From: Firm-04 sp964392175
GTDB lineage: Bacteria > Bacillota > Clostridia > Oscillospirales > Ruminococcaceae
Direction of reading: 5' to 3'
Assembly: GCA_964392175.1 (NCBI GenBank)
Contig: CAYMOJ010000011.1
Span: 1 to 52,885, forward strand
DNA: 52,885 nt
In this document: positions 1 to 8,984 of the stretch, piece after piece
How positions within the stretch are numbered: the first letter of the stretch is position 1
Layout of the letters: each line of letters opens with the position of its first letter
Notes under the pieces: model-generated
The model's database searches: none
What the model was told of the DNA's origin: nothing
Seen by the model: only the letters and a program-made list of their open reading frames with translations
Translations under genes and position numbers: made by a program

Positions 1-83
1 GATCTCAATCACTTTTTCTATACCCTAAGGTCTCACTTCTATTGTAGCACTACACTTTTTTGATAAGAAAGTGCAAAAACTAC

Positions 84-112
84 TTGACGAAACACGCAAA
101 ATGTAGTAGAAT
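84..112 (+). promoter_or_regulatory. sigma-A promoter of the pduL-like gene
   Basis: A -35 box TTGACG lies at 84-89 and a -10 box TAGAAT at 107-112, with a 17-base spacer. Transcription would start near 119, about 60 bases before the ATG at 179. This excludes the in-frame ATG at 119 as a useful start. Bases 1-83 hold nothing I recognise. Confidence 0.8.
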
Positions 113-178
113 AAGCATATGTGGGCATATTCGTTTTTGCCTTCAAATTACTTTTATATCCATCAGGAGGAAGTCCAA

Positions 179-754
179 ATGAAATTCATCGTTGAAACAT
201 CCGCTCGTCATGTGCATGTGACCGCCGAAACACTGGAGATTCTGTTCGGTAAGGGTGCAACCCTCACTCCCAAAAAAGATCTCTCTCAGCCCGGTCAGTT
301 TGCTTGCGAGGAACGCATTGCCGTTGTAGGGCCCAAAAATACCCTCAATGGCGTATCCATTCTCGGTCCTGTCCGTCCTGCCGATCAGGTGGAGCTTTCC
401 GCTACCGACGCTCGTTCCATCGGTATTGCCGCTCCCATTCGTGAATCCGGCGACATTGCAGGTACACCCGGTTGCAAATTGGTTGGCCCCTGCGGTGAAG
501 TTGAGATTTCTGAGGGCGTGATCGTTGCAAAGCGCCACATTCACATGACACCTGCGGATGCAGCAGCTCTGGGTGTTACCGATAAGCAGATCGTCTGGGT
601 AAAGGTTCAGACCCCTGACCGCAGTGCAATTCTTGGCGATACCGTTGTACGTGTATCTGATAAATTCTCTCTGGCAATGCACATCGATACCGATGAGTCC
701 AACACTGTCTTTGGCGGTCGCGACCTGATGGGCGAAATTGTTACCATTGATTGA
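179..754 (+). CDS. pduL: PduL-type phosphate acyltransferase
   Basis: This 191-residue protein matches the PduL family of phosphotransacylases, zinc enzymes that move an acyl group between coenzyme A and phosphate (acetyl-P or propanoyl-P). The two family hallmarks are present: an N-terminal RHVHV segment (residues 10-14) and a KRHIHM segment in the second beta-barrel half (about residue 118), whose histidines bind metal. Start: AGGAGG sits just before the ATG at 179; an in-frame ATG 60 bases upstream coincides with the predicted transcription start and is rejected. The protein therefore lacks the N-terminal encapsulation peptide of microcompartment PduLs, and no shell genes are nearby, so it is probably a housekeeping enzyme of acetate or propionate energy metabolism. 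It has its own promoter (84-112) and terminator (763-808). The substrate is not determined by the sequence. Confidence 0.9.
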   Translation: MKFIVETSARHVHVTAETLEILFGKGATLTPKKDLSQPGQFACEERIAVVGPKNTLNGVSILGPVRPADQVELSATDARSIGIAAPIRESGDIAGTPGCKLVGPCGEVEISEGVIVAKRHIHMTPADAAALGVTDKQIVWVKVQTPDRSAILGDTVVRVSDKFSLAMHIDTDESNTVFGGRDLMGEIVTID

Positions 755-762
755 TCACCAAT

Positions 763-808
763 GCTGTACGGGGCTGCTCTCTGCCGACAGCCCCTGTGCA
801 GCTTTTTT
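763..808 (+). terminator. intrinsic terminator after pduL
   Basis: A stem of about 14 base pairs (763-776 with 788-802, one bulged T at 795, G/C-rich top GGGGCTG/CAGCCCC) is followed directly by six Ts (803-808). The ribosome binding site of the next gene starts only a few bases later. Confidence 0.85.
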
Positions 809-830
809 ATTATGAAAGGAGTGATACGCA

Positions 831-1469
831 ATGCTGACGACTTCCCTTGCCGCGCAAATGCAGGAGCTTCCGGTTCTGTCCTTTGCAGAGCTGGATGCCA
901 ATGACACAATACTGGTCATCTGCGATATGATAAAAGGCTTTGCAGAGTATGGTGCTTTGGCATCCCCTAGAGTAGCTGCCTGCGTCCCCGGTATTGCAGA
1001 GCTGCTTTCCGCTTGCAAAAAAGTCAAAATCCCTGCCGTCGCATTTGCGGATTCTCATCCTGAAAATGCCACTGAGTTCTTACGCTATCCACCACACTGT
1101 ATCATCGGCACGGATGAATGCGAAATTGTGCCGAAGCTTGCAGCCATCGGCGGATATATTACCATACCGAAAAATTCTACAAACGGTATGCTCACCGAGG
1201 CGTTTCAAGCATATCTGCAAGCAAACAGCCATCGTCACACGGTTTTGCTTTCCGGCTGTTGCACCGATATTTGTGTCATGCAATTTGCACTGACACTGAA
1301 AGCATACGGTGACCAGAATCATCACCCATACCGTATCCTTCTCCCTGCTGCCCTTACAGACACCTTTGACGCCGAGGGACATGATGCTGAAACCTTTCGT
1401 TTGCTTGCCCTGCAACTGATGGCGCAGGCAGGCATTGATATTACCAAAGAGGTATCCTATGGAGCATAA
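831..1469 (+). CDS. pncA: nicotinamidase (isochorismatase-like hydrolase)
   Basis: This 212-residue protein belongs to the isochorismatase-like cysteine hydrolases and fits nicotinamidase, which deamidates nicotinamide to nicotinate. The catalytic triad is readable: D32 (in CDMIKGF), K114 (in PKNSTNG) and C144 (in SGCCTDICV). Metal ligands D74 and H76 (ADSHP) and H89 (PPHC) fit the nicotinamidase pattern rather than plain isochorismatase. The ATG follows AAAGGAG at 814-820. The stop overlaps the start of the nicotinate phosphoribosyltransferase gene by 11 bases, so the two enzymes are translationally coupled and form consecutive steps of NAD salvage. There is no room for a separate promoter between the pduL terminator and this gene. 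Confidence 0.9.
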   Translation: MLTTSLAAQMQELPVLSFAELDANDTILVICDMIKGFAEYGALASPRVAACVPGIAELLSACKKVKIPAVAFADSHPENATEFLRYPPHCIIGTDECEIVPKLAAIGGYITIPKNSTNGMLTEAFQAYLQANSHRHTVLLSGCCTDICVMQFALTLKAYGDQNHHPYRILLPAALTDTFDAEGHDAETFRLLALQLMAQAGIDITKEVSYGA

Positions 1470-2937
1470 TACTTGTAAACCTGATTTCTTTGCTCAGCGC
1501 AATCTGACCATGCTGGTGGACTTTTACGAGCTAACGATGGCAAATGGCTATCTCTCCAGTGGTATGGGCGATACTGTCACCTGCTTTGATCTATTCTTCC
1601 GTCAAGTGCCGGATCGTGGTGGTTATGCCATTATGGCAGGTCTGGAGCAAGCCATTTCCTACCTACAAAACCTGCATTTTACTGCGGAAGATATCGCGTA
1701 TCTTCGTGGCAGGAAACTGTTTTCAGAAGCATTTCTGAACTATCTCGCTGACTTTCACTTCACCTGCGATGTATGGGCAATCCCTGAGGGGACGCCCATA
1801 TTTCCGAATGAACCGTTGCTAACGGTCAGAGGTCCTGTGATACAAGCACAGTTTGTGGAAACCATGCTCCTTCTGTGCATCAACCACCAGAGCCTGATTG
1901 CTACGAAAGCAAGTCGTATCGTTCGTGCCGCAGAAGGCAGACCCGTCATGGAATTTGGTTCCCGCCGCGCACATGGTGCTGATGGCGCTGTTTTTGCTGC
2001 ACGGGCTGCCTATATTGCAGGGTGCAGTGGCACCGCCTGCGTACTGGCTGACCGCGACTATGGTGTTCCTGCTGTGGGTACAATGGCGCATAGCTGGATT
2101 CAGCTGTTTGACCAAGAGCTGGACGCATTCCGTGCATATGCTGCGCTGTATCCAAAATCGCCCACACTGTTGGTGGATACTTACAATACGCTAAAATCCG
2201 GCGTACCCAACGCCATTGCCGTATTCAACGAGCTGAAAGCGAAAGGATACCACGGTGGTGCCATTCGCATCGACAGCGGCGATATTGCATACCTCTCCAA
2301 AAAAGCGAGAGTGATGCTGGATGCAGCAGGACTGCCGGAAATCGAGATCATTGCAAGCAACTCCCTGGATGAATATTTAATCCGTGATTTGCTGGTACAG
2401 GGTGCGAAAATTGATCGTTTTGCCGTTGGTGAGCGATTAGTCACATCACGTACCGAGCCCGTCTTTGGTGGCGTATACAAACTGGTTGCCGCCGCTGATC
2501 CCAATGCACCCGAAGTCATGATCCCGAAAATCAAGCTTTCGGAAAATGTCACAAAGATCACAAACCCCGGTTTCAAAAAGCCTTGGCGTTTATTTGATCG
2601 CAGCACAGGAATGGCAATCGCCGATGTCATTACCATGGCGGATGAGATCATTGATGATACCCAACCCTATGTGATCTTTGACCCCGAGTTTACCTATAAG
2701 CGAAAAACCCTCACCGATTTTATTGCCAAGCCTTTGCAAGTACCTGTATTTGTCAAGGGCGAATGCGTTTACAAACAATCCACACCAGATGAAATCCGCA
2801 AGTACTGTGCAGAGCAGCTTGCAACGGTGTGGGATGAGGTCAAGCGTTTCGAAAATCCCCACGCCTACTATGTAGATCTTTCTGAACTACTGTGGAAACG
2901 CAAGCGCGAATTGCTTGACCACTACTTCGCTGTATGA
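1459..2937 (+). CDS. pncB: nicotinate phosphoribosyltransferase
   Basis: This 492-residue protein converts nicotinate plus PRPP to nicotinate mononucleotide, the entry step of the Preiss-Handler NAD salvage pathway. Family motifs are in order: the DFYELTMANGY segment near the N-terminus, FGSRRAHGADGA around residues 170-182, DTYNTLKSGVPNA, RIDSGDI and ASNSLDEYLI, and the length is normal for the Firmicutes long form. The ATG at 1459 follows AAAGAGG at 1446-1452 and lies inside the end of the nicotinamidase gene; an ATA-preceded start further upstream (1435) has no site and would enlarge the overlap. The neighbouring pncA supplies its substrate, so the pair recycles nicotinamide. Confidence 0.95.
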   Translation: MEHNTCKPDFFAQRNLTMLVDFYELTMANGYLSSGMGDTVTCFDLFFRQVPDRGGYAIMAGLEQAISYLQNLHFTAEDIAYLRGRKLFSEAFLNYLADFHFTCDVWAIPEGTPIFPNEPLLTVRGPVIQAQFVETMLLLCINHQSLIATKASRIVRAAEGRPVMEFGSRRAHGADGAVFAARAAYIAGCSGTACVLADRDYGVPAVGTMAHSWIQLFDQELDAFRAYAALYPKSPTLLVDTYNTLKSGVPNAIAVFNELKAKGYHGGAIRIDSGDIAYLSKKARVMLDAAGLPEIEIIASNSLDEYLIRDLLVQGAKIDRFAVGERLVTSRTEPVFGGVYKLVAAADPNAPEVMIPKIKLSENVTKITNPGFKKPWRLFDRSTGMAIADVITMADEIIDDTQPYVIFDPEFTYKRKTLTDFIAKPLQVPVFVKGECVYKQSTPDEIRKYCAEQLATVWDEVKRFENPHAYYVDLSELLWKRKRELLDHYFAV

Positions 2938-2975
2938 TCCGTTCATTGATTATTTGATTTTGGAGGTACCATTTT

Positions 2976-4418
2976 ATGAATATGCAGCTGCACCGCATTC
3001 ACATGGGAAATGCCGTATGTGCTGCCGATCTTACCGATGGCAGCGAACGCGGTGAATACATTTCTCAGGATTATATCCTGCGCAAACTGGGCAGACCCCA
3101 TCGCAGTGTGAATCTGATGTATTGCTATTATCCTCTGGATGCCGGCTGGCCGGGCCGTGCAAGCGTTGTACACGCAAACCCCGATGTCAGTTTCGCCTGG
3201 GATTTTCCCTATGATGACTATTTCCCCTACACAGGAGGCTTAAACGGCTCTCGTGACGGCGAGGTATTCCGTCAAATGCAGGATATCCGTTCTCACGGTC
3301 AAGATGTAACGCTGACATTGACCATTGACCCCCATGTCACAGACGACCACCTCATTGCCATTGCTGAAGATCTGCGCCCCTACGGCAGAGTACTGTTGCG
3401 TATCAACCACGAGGCAACAGGTAACTGGTTCTCGTTCAACAAACGCTGCACCTATCAAGAGGTTGCAGATTTCTTCGTCCGTGCAAGCAATATCATGCAC
3501 GAATACGCACCCAATGTACAAACCATCATCTGCATTGGCGGCATTGAAGATCTCAACAGCACAGAAATCGTGAAAGAAAAAGAATTTGCACAGACCATCC
3601 CTGCTGCCGATATCTGGTCAGTGGATAAATATATGGCACTGCACTGGGGCTGGCCCTACGATGTCGCAGAAACAGGCGGTCACTCTCACAGCCGCGGTAG
3701 CTATGCCGAAACCTATGAAATGACCCATCGTTCCTATTTGCGCTTTACAGAGCTGAACGGTGGCGTTGCAAAGCCCATGGTCATGAGCGAGTTCAATGCC
3801 GATGGTGACGTCACGGGGCCATACGCACAATGCGATATGGTAGATGGGTTCTTCCGTCTGGTAAAGGCTGAACAAGAGCCGTGGCTGTCTGCTATCAACT
3901 TCTACCAATTCCGCGACCGTGGCAGACTCGGACTGGAAATCGAAGACCCTGCAAACCCTGCTGTGGGCATCGAACAGCCCATCTTGCATACCTATAAAAA
4001 ATGGCTGCACGATGATTTGTTCCTCCCCACCATGACCGATTGTGGCAATGCAACACTCCCTGCCACATTGCGCTGGAGCTGTGCAGAGGATGCTGAGGGG
4101 CTGGCAATGACGATACATTTTGAGGGCAATCCTCATTTTTGCGAGTTGAACTTCAACGATGAAGGCAACTATATGATAGAAATCAACGGCACATGGTTCC
4201 ACAAAGCACCGAATGTCAAATTCGTGGATCTGATGCCCGCCTTCTTTGAAAAGCCTCTAAACGGTGCGTGTGATCTGACTCTGCGCTTATTTGCGCCCCC
4301 CGCAAACGGTCGCAACGATCTCTCCCTGCCTGATGGTCTGCATAATGCTTACGCCATCATCAACGAGATTCCACAATTACGTGTGCGCTACACCCCTGTG
4401 GAGTCTTCCCGTGACTGA
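2976..4418 (+). CDS. cytosolic glycoside hydrolase of clan GH-A, GH26-like
   Basis: This 480-residue protein has no signal peptide. The middle resembles a GH26-type TIM barrel: RINHEATGNWF places the likely acid/base glutamate at E146, and VMSEFNADGD the likely nucleophile at E272. The last 120 residues or so look like a beta-sandwich accessory domain. Homology to GH26 beta-mannanases is suggestive, not close, and GH39- or GH5-like families of the same clan are alternatives, so the substrate is unknown. The ATG follows TGGAGG at 2961-2966. The gene lies 38 bases after pncB and overlaps the HAD phosphatase gene by 8 bases, so it is cotranscribed with metabolic genes and not with a polysaccharide locus. 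An intracellular role on imported oligosaccharides is an inference. Confidence 0.6.
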   Translation: MNMQLHRIHMGNAVCAADLTDGSERGEYISQDYILRKLGRPHRSVNLMYCYYPLDAGWPGRASVVHANPDVSFAWDFPYDDYFPYTGGLNGSRDGEVFRQMQDIRSHGQDVTLTLTIDPHVTDDHLIAIAEDLRPYGRVLLRINHEATGNWFSFNKRCTYQEVADFFVRASNIMHEYAPNVQTIICIGGIEDLNSTEIVKEKEFAQTIPAADIWSVDKYMALHWGWPYDVAETGGHSHSRGSYAETYEMTHRSYLRFTELNGGVAKPMVMSEFNADGDVTGPYAQCDMVDGFFRLVKAEQEPWLSAINFYQFRDRGRLGLEIEDPANPAVGIEQPILHTYKKWLHDDLFLPTMTDCGNATLPATLRWSCAEDAEGLAMTIHFEGNPHFCELNFNDEGNYMIEINGTWFHKAPNVKFVDLMPAFFEKPLNGACDLTLRLFAPPANGRNDLSLPDGLHNAYAIINEIPQLRVRYTPVESSRD

Positions 4419-5256
4419 CAAAACCCTATATATATCCGACTTAGACGGCACATTACTGCAAAGAGATGCCACGCTTTCACCCTATGCCAAAGAACAACTC
4501 GCGACAATGCTGCAACAGGGGCTTGCATTTACCATTGCTACAGCAAGAACCGCTTACTCCGTAGAACCGATCCTTGCAGGACTGCCTTTGCAGTATCCAC
4601 TGATTTTGCAAAACGGTGCGGTACTATATGACCCCGTCACAAAACGATACTGCCATGCTGCAATCATCCCCGCTACATCAGCCAAAGCAATGTTTGATCT
4701 GCTGGAAACATATCATCTCAACGGTTTTGCCTACTGTATGGAGGACAACGAAATTCGCTGCTGCTACACAGAGCTTTCTACGCCTGATATGCAAGCATTT
4801 TATCAGGAACGCAAAGATCGATACGCAAAACCATTTTGGCAGGTAGCACATCTTGCTGAACTGGCATCGCACGATGTGGTATTCTTCTCCATGCACGGTA
4901 GAGAACAGCTGGTACGCCCGGCGGTTGCATCATTACAACAAATGCAAGGCATCGCAGTATCTTTTTATAAGGATGTATATGAAACGGATTGTTGGTATCT
5001 GGAGCTTGCCGCCGATACCGCAACGAAATATCACGGTGTGAAAAAACTATGTGAGATGTACGACTTTTCTTCTGTAACTGCTTTTGGCGACAATCACAAT
5101 GATCTGCCACTGTTTGCCGCTGCTGATACGAAGATCGCCGTAGCAAACGCAACGGAAGATTTGCAAAAAGCTGCAGATGACATCATCGGTTCCAATACAG
5201 AGGATGCAGTCATCACATATTTATCTGAACAAAAAAGCGAAAGGAATGAATCCTAG
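4411..5256 (+). CDS. HAD superfamily hydrolase, Cof subfamily (IIB)
   Basis: This 281-residue protein is a Cof-type HAD phosphatase. Motif I DLDGT holds the nucleophile D10 and general acid D12, and motif IV GDNHND lies near residue 229. The large alpha/beta cap between about residues 80 and 200 is typical of subclass IIB, which acts on sugar phosphates, nucleotides or FMN. I chose the GTG at 4411 because GGAG at 4400-4403 is seven bases away and homologues start directly before motif I; the frame stays open into the upstream gene but has no site there. It overlaps the GH26-like gene and ends two bases before iorA. Substrate not assignable. Confidence 0.85.
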   Translation: MTDKTLYISDLDGTLLQRDATLSPYAKEQLATMLQQGLAFTIATARTAYSVEPILAGLPLQYPLILQNGAVLYDPVTKRYCHAAIIPATSAKAMFDLLETYHLNGFAYCMEDNEIRCCYTELSTPDMQAFYQERKDRYAKPFWQVAHLAELASHDVVFFSMHGREQLVRPAVASLQQMQGIAVSFYKDVYETDCWYLELAADTATKYHGVKKLCEMYDFSSVTAFGDNHNDLPLFAAADTKIAVANATEDLQKAADDIIGSNTEDAVITYLSEQKSERNES

Positions 5257-5258
5257 TT

Positions 5259-6986
5259 ATGAAAAAACTGATGCTCGGTAACGAAGCGTTCGCAAGAGGT
5301 CTGTTCGAAGCAGGCTGCCGATTCGCTTCCAGCTATCCCGGCACGCCTTCCACGGAAATTACCGAGGAAGTCGCAAAGTATGATGAAGTCTACGCAGAGT
5401 GGGCACCCAACGAAAAGGTTGCTCTGGAATCTGCACTGGGCGCATCTTTGGCAGGTGCAAGAAGCTTTGCTGCCATGAAGCATGTCGGTCTGAATGTTGC
5501 TGCTGACCCCCTCTACACCGCCGCTTACACCGGTGTCAATGGTGGTTTGGTCATTGCAGTTGCCGATGATCCCGGTATGCATTCTTCCCAGAACGAACAA
5601 GATAGCCGCCACCATGCCATCGCATCCAAAGTGCCCATGTTGGAGCCTGCTGATTCCCGCGAATGTAAAGAGTTTGCCATGCTGGCATTCTCCCTCTCCG
5701 AAGAGTTTGACACCCCTGTGATCGTACGCACCTCCACCCGTGTGGCGCACTCGCAGAGTGCAGTTGAACTGTGTGAGCGCACCGAATTTCCCCTGCGCGC
5801 ATATGTCAAAAATCCTGCAAAGTATGTAATGATGCCCTCCAACGCAAAAGGTCGCCATGTGGTGGTGGAAGAACGTACTGAAAAACTCATCGCATATGCT
5901 GAAACTGCCGACATCAACAAGGTGGAGGATAACGGCGCAAAAATCGGTGTGATCACCTGCGGCGCGGCATATCAATATGCAAAAGAGGCTCTGGGCAATC
6001 ATGTAAATTATCTGAAGATCGGTATGACCAATCCCCTGCCCAAGCAACTGTTTCTTGATTTTGCAGCAAAATGCGACACTTTGTATGTTATTGAGGAACT
6101 GGACGGCATTCTGGAAGCACACTGCAAGGCAATTGGCATTGTATGCAAGGGCAAAGAAATCTTTGGCTGTATCGGTGAGCTGAATCAGTCCATCATTGCA
6201 GAAAAGCTGTTGGGCAAAACCAATCCCATCACCCCCTACCCTGAGCAGCTTCCTGTGCGTCCTCCCGTGATGTGCGCTGGCTGCCCACACAGAGGTGTAT
6301 TCTATTTGCTCGGAAAGCATAAGGTCACCGTTTCAGGCGATATCGGCTGCTACACGCTTGGTGCTGCCGCCCCCTTAAACGCCATGGACTGGACAATCTG
6401 CATGGGCGCGTCTGTGTCGGCACTGCACGGCTTTAACAAGGTGCTTGGTCAAAGCACTGAGCAGAAATCAGTGGCTGTCATTGGTGATTCGACCTTTATG
6501 CACAGCGGTATCACCGGTTTGGTCAATATCAGCTACAATGCATCCAACACCACCGTTATCATTCTTGATAACTCTATCACCGGCATGACAGGGCATCAGC
6601 AAAATCCTACCACAGGTATGAACCTGAAGGGCGACCCAGCAGCAAAAGTCTGCTTGGAAGATCTCTGCCGTGCCGTAGGTATCAATCGCGTGCGTGTGGC
6701 AGATCCCTACAATTTGGCAGAAATGGAGCAGGCGATCACCGAAGAGCTCGCTGCCAATGAGCCGTCTGTCATTATCAGTCGCCGTCCCTGTGCATTGCTG
6801 AAGAATGTCAAGCACAAAGCACCGCTGATCGTAAACGGAGACAAGTGTAAGAGTTGTAAAATGTGCTTGAAGCTAGGGTGTCCTGCCATCTCCATGAAAA
6901 ACGGAAAGGCATGCATCGACCATACACAGTGCGTCGGCTGCGGTATTTGCAAAGAACTGTGCAAGTTCGGTGCGATTACGGAATAA
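5259..6986 (+). CDS. iorA: indolepyruvate:ferredoxin oxidoreductase, alpha subunit
   Basis: This 575-residue subunit, with IorB, oxidatively decarboxylates aryl 2-oxo acids (indolepyruvate, phenylpyruvate, hydroxyphenylpyruvate) to aryl-acyl-CoA with ferredoxin, or runs the reverse reaction. It has the pyrimidine-binding domain (SSYPGTPSTEI near residue 25), the thiamine diphosphate domain (CAGCPHRG; GDIGCYTLG; GDSTFMHSG) and a C-terminal two-cluster ferredoxin domain with cysteines 530, 533, 536, 541 and 558, 561, 564, 568. The length is slightly below the usual 580-600. AAGGA precedes the ATG. It is followed by iorB (17 bases) and the CoA ligase gene, a recurrent neighbourhood for aryl-acid metabolism in anaerobes. 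Confidence 0.95.
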   Translation: MKKLMLGNEAFARGLFEAGCRFASSYPGTPSTEITEEVAKYDEVYAEWAPNEKVALESALGASLAGARSFAAMKHVGLNVAADPLYTAAYTGVNGGLVIAVADDPGMHSSQNEQDSRHHAIASKVPMLEPADSRECKEFAMLAFSLSEEFDTPVIVRTSTRVAHSQSAVELCERTEFPLRAYVKNPAKYVMMPSNAKGRHVVVEERTEKLIAYAETADINKVEDNGAKIGVITCGAAYQYAKEALGNHVNYLKIGMTNPLPKQLFLDFAAKCDTLYVIEELDGILEAHCKAIGIVCKGKEIFGCIGELNQSIIAEKLLGKTNPITPYPEQLPVRPPVMCAGCPHRGVFYLLGKHKVTVSGDIGCYTLGAAAPLNAMDWTICMGASVSALHGFNKVLGQSTEQKSVAVIGDSTFMHSGITGLVNISYNASNTTVIILDNSITGMTGHQQNPTTGMNLKGDPAAKVCLEDLCRAVGINRVRVADPYNLAEMEQAITEELAANEPSVIISRRPCALLKNVKHKAPLIVNGDKCKSCKMCLKLGCPAISMKNGKACIDHTQCVGCGICKELCKFGAITE

Positions 6987-7003
6987 GAAAGGGTTGGTGT
7001 GAT

Positions 7004-7576
7004 ATGCAAACAAAGTCCATAATGATCGTTGGCGTTGGCGGACAGGGCAGTCTGCTAGCAAGCCGTATTCTCGGTAATGTACTGTTACAGCAGGGCTATG
7101 AGGTGAAGCTCAGCGAGGTACACGGTATGTCACAGCGTGGTGGCTCTGTTGTAACCTATGTCAAATACGGCGATGCCGTTTACTCCCCCACTGTGGAAAA
7201 GGGTGAAGCAGATATTATTATCTCCTTTGAACTGTTGGAGGCCGCACGCTGGGCTTGCTGCCTGAAGGAGGGTGGTAGCATCGTTACTTCTACACAAACC
7301 CTTGATCCCATGCCCGTAATTACCGGTGTGGCAAGCTACCCGCAGGAGATCGTGGAAAAACTCAAAGGAATGCATCTGGATGTAACTGCGGTCGATGCCC
7401 TTTCTCTTGCTGAGGAAGCAGGCAGTGCAAAGGCATCCAATGTTGTACTGATGGGTGTTGTATCCAAGAAAATGGATGTGGATGAGTGCGTTTGGCAAAA
7501 AGCACTGGAACAGTGCGTACCTGCAAAATTCTTGGAAATGAACAAAAAAGCGTTCGCACTGGGTCGTGGTGTGTGA
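7004..7576 (+). CDS. iorB: indolepyruvate:ferredoxin oxidoreductase, beta subunit
   Basis: This 190-residue protein is the gamma-domain subunit that completes the IorAB complex. The N-terminus MIVGVGGQGSLLASRIL is the typical family start, and SEVHGMSQRGGSV follows near residue 42. The ATG at 7004 sits behind AAAGGG; the frame is open upstream inside iorA but without a ribosome binding site. Length agrees with IorB. It lies 17 bases after iorA and 69 bases before the CoA ligase gene. Confidence 0.94.
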   Translation: MQTKSIMIVGVGGQGSLLASRILGNVLLQQGYEVKLSEVHGMSQRGGSVVTYVKYGDAVYSPTVEKGEADIIISFELLEAARWACCLKEGGSIVTSTQTLDPMPVITGVASYPQEIVEKLKGMHLDVTAVDALSLAEEAGSAKASNVVLMGVVSKKMDVDECVWQKALEQCVPAKFLEMNKKAFALGRGV

Positions 7577-7645
7577 TTTCTTGCACCTTATCTTTCGTTG
7601 TGACGAAATCATGATACATCCTATAATATGAAAGGAATGATTCCC

Positions 7646-8950
7646 ATGGCAAACTATTGGAACAAAGAAATCGAATGTATGTCCCACGAGGATATGATCA
7701 AACTGCAAAGCGAACGCCTTGTGGCACAGGTGAAACATGTATACGAAAATGTAGCGTATTATCGCGATTTAATGGACAAAAAGGGTGTGAAGCCCGATGA
7801 TATCAAAAGCATTGATGATTTGCATAAGCTACCCTTCCTGACCAAAGCTGACCTCCGTGAAGCATATCCTTACGGTCTGCTTGCAAAGCCTCTCTCTGAC
7901 TGTGTGCGAATTCAATCTACCAGTGGCACTACCGGCAAGCGTGTGGTGGCATTCTACACCCAACACGATATTGACCTATGGGAAAACTGCTGTGCAAGAG
8001 CCATCGTGGCGGCTGGCGGTTCTAATGAGGATGTCTGCCAGGTCTGCTACGGCTACGGACTATTTACAGGTGGTCCCGGTCTCAACGGTGGCTCTCACAA
8101 GGTCGGATGCCTGACCTTGCCTATGTCCTCCGGCAATACTGAGCGTCAGATCCAGTTTATGCGCGATCTGCACTCGACCATCCTCTGCTGCACCCCTTCC
8201 TACGCTGCGTATATCGGTGAAACTTTGCGCGATATGGGCTATACCCCCGATGATATCGATCTGAAAGCCGGCATTTTCGGTGCTGAGCCCTGGACCGAAG
8301 AGATGCGCCACGAAATCGAAAAGCTCCTTGGCATCAAAGCATACGATATTTATGGTCTCACCGAAACCAGTGGGCCGGGTGTTGCCTTCGAATGCGAAGA
8401 ACAGACCGGTATGCACATCAATGAGGATCACTTTATCGCTGAGATCATTGACCCCGAAACCGGTGATGTGCTGCCGGAGGGCTCCAAGGGTGAGCTGGTC
8501 TTCACCAGCATTACAAAGGAAGCATTTCCGTTGCTGCGTTACCGCACCCGTGATATCTGCGTGCTGACCAGAGAAAAATGTGCTTGTGGCAGAACGCTGG
8601 TCAAAATGTGTAAGCCCATGGGCAGAAGCGATGACATGATGATCATCCGTGGTGTCAATGTCTTCCCCTCTCAGATTGAAACCGTTCTCATAGAACAGGG
8701 TTACTCCCCCAATTACCTCATCGAGGTCGATCGCGTGAATAACTCTGATACACTGGATATCTCCGTGGAGCTAAACCCTGAACAGTTCTCTGACACCGTC
8801 AAGGATCTGCAATCTAAGGAGAAAGAATTGGCTTCTGCTATGAAAACCATGCTTGGCATCCATCCTAAAATCCACCTCGTATCGCCAAAATCCATCGCAA
8901 GAAGCGAAGGAAAGGCTGTACGTGTCATCGACAAACGCAAGCTGCACTGA
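7646..8950 (+). CDS. paaK: phenylacetate-CoA ligase family enzyme
   Basis: This 434-residue adenylate-forming enzyme is of the PaaK family, which activates aryl acetates to CoA thioesters with ATP. The phosphate-binding loop is STSGTTGK (residues 91-98), and later motifs include YDIYGLTE and RYRTRD, with a C-terminal lid containing the catalytic-type lysine region. I start it at 7646, behind AAAGGA; two upstream ATGs (7628, 7637) overlap that site. Next to iorAB it would connect aryl acetates, aryl-acetyl-CoA and aryl pyruvates, for example making aromatic amino acids from arylacetates or conserving energy as ATP in the reverse direction. Direction is not decided by sequence. Confidence 0.9.
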   Translation: MANYWNKEIECMSHEDMIKLQSERLVAQVKHVYENVAYYRDLMDKKGVKPDDIKSIDDLHKLPFLTKADLREAYPYGLLAKPLSDCVRIQSTSGTTGKRVVAFYTQHDIDLWENCCARAIVAAGGSNEDVCQVCYGYGLFTGGPGLNGGSHKVGCLTLPMSSGNTERQIQFMRDLHSTILCCTPSYAAYIGETLRDMGYTPDDIDLKAGIFGAEPWTEEMRHEIEKLLGIKAYDIYGLTETSGPGVAFECEEQTGMHINEDHFIAEIIDPETGDVLPEGSKGELVFTSITKEAFPLLRYRTRDICVLTREKCACGRTLVKMCKPMGRSDDMMIIRGVNVFPSQIETVLIEQGYSPNYLIEVDRVNNSDTLDISVELNPEQFSDTVKDLQSKEKELASAMKTMLGIHPKIHLVSPKSIARSEGKAVRVIDKRKLH

Positions 8951-8984
8951 TGCTCTTACCATTTATTTGAAGGAGGATATGATT

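Noticed and set aside
119..178. 20-residue N-terminal extension of the PduL protein that could be an encapsulation peptide
   Set aside because: The upstream ATG coincides with the predicted transcription start, has no ribosome binding site, and no microcompartment shell genes are present.
5253..6320. 355-codon open frame on the - strand opposite iorA
   Set aside because: Antisense shadow of the oxidoreductase gene; composition rich in Cys and His with no domain.
7598..7627. Promoter-like TTGTGA (7598-7603) and TATAAT (7622-7627) before the CoA ligase gene
   Set aside because: The start of transcription would fall near 7634, inside the ribosome binding site at 7631-7636, so it could not drive normal translation of this gene.
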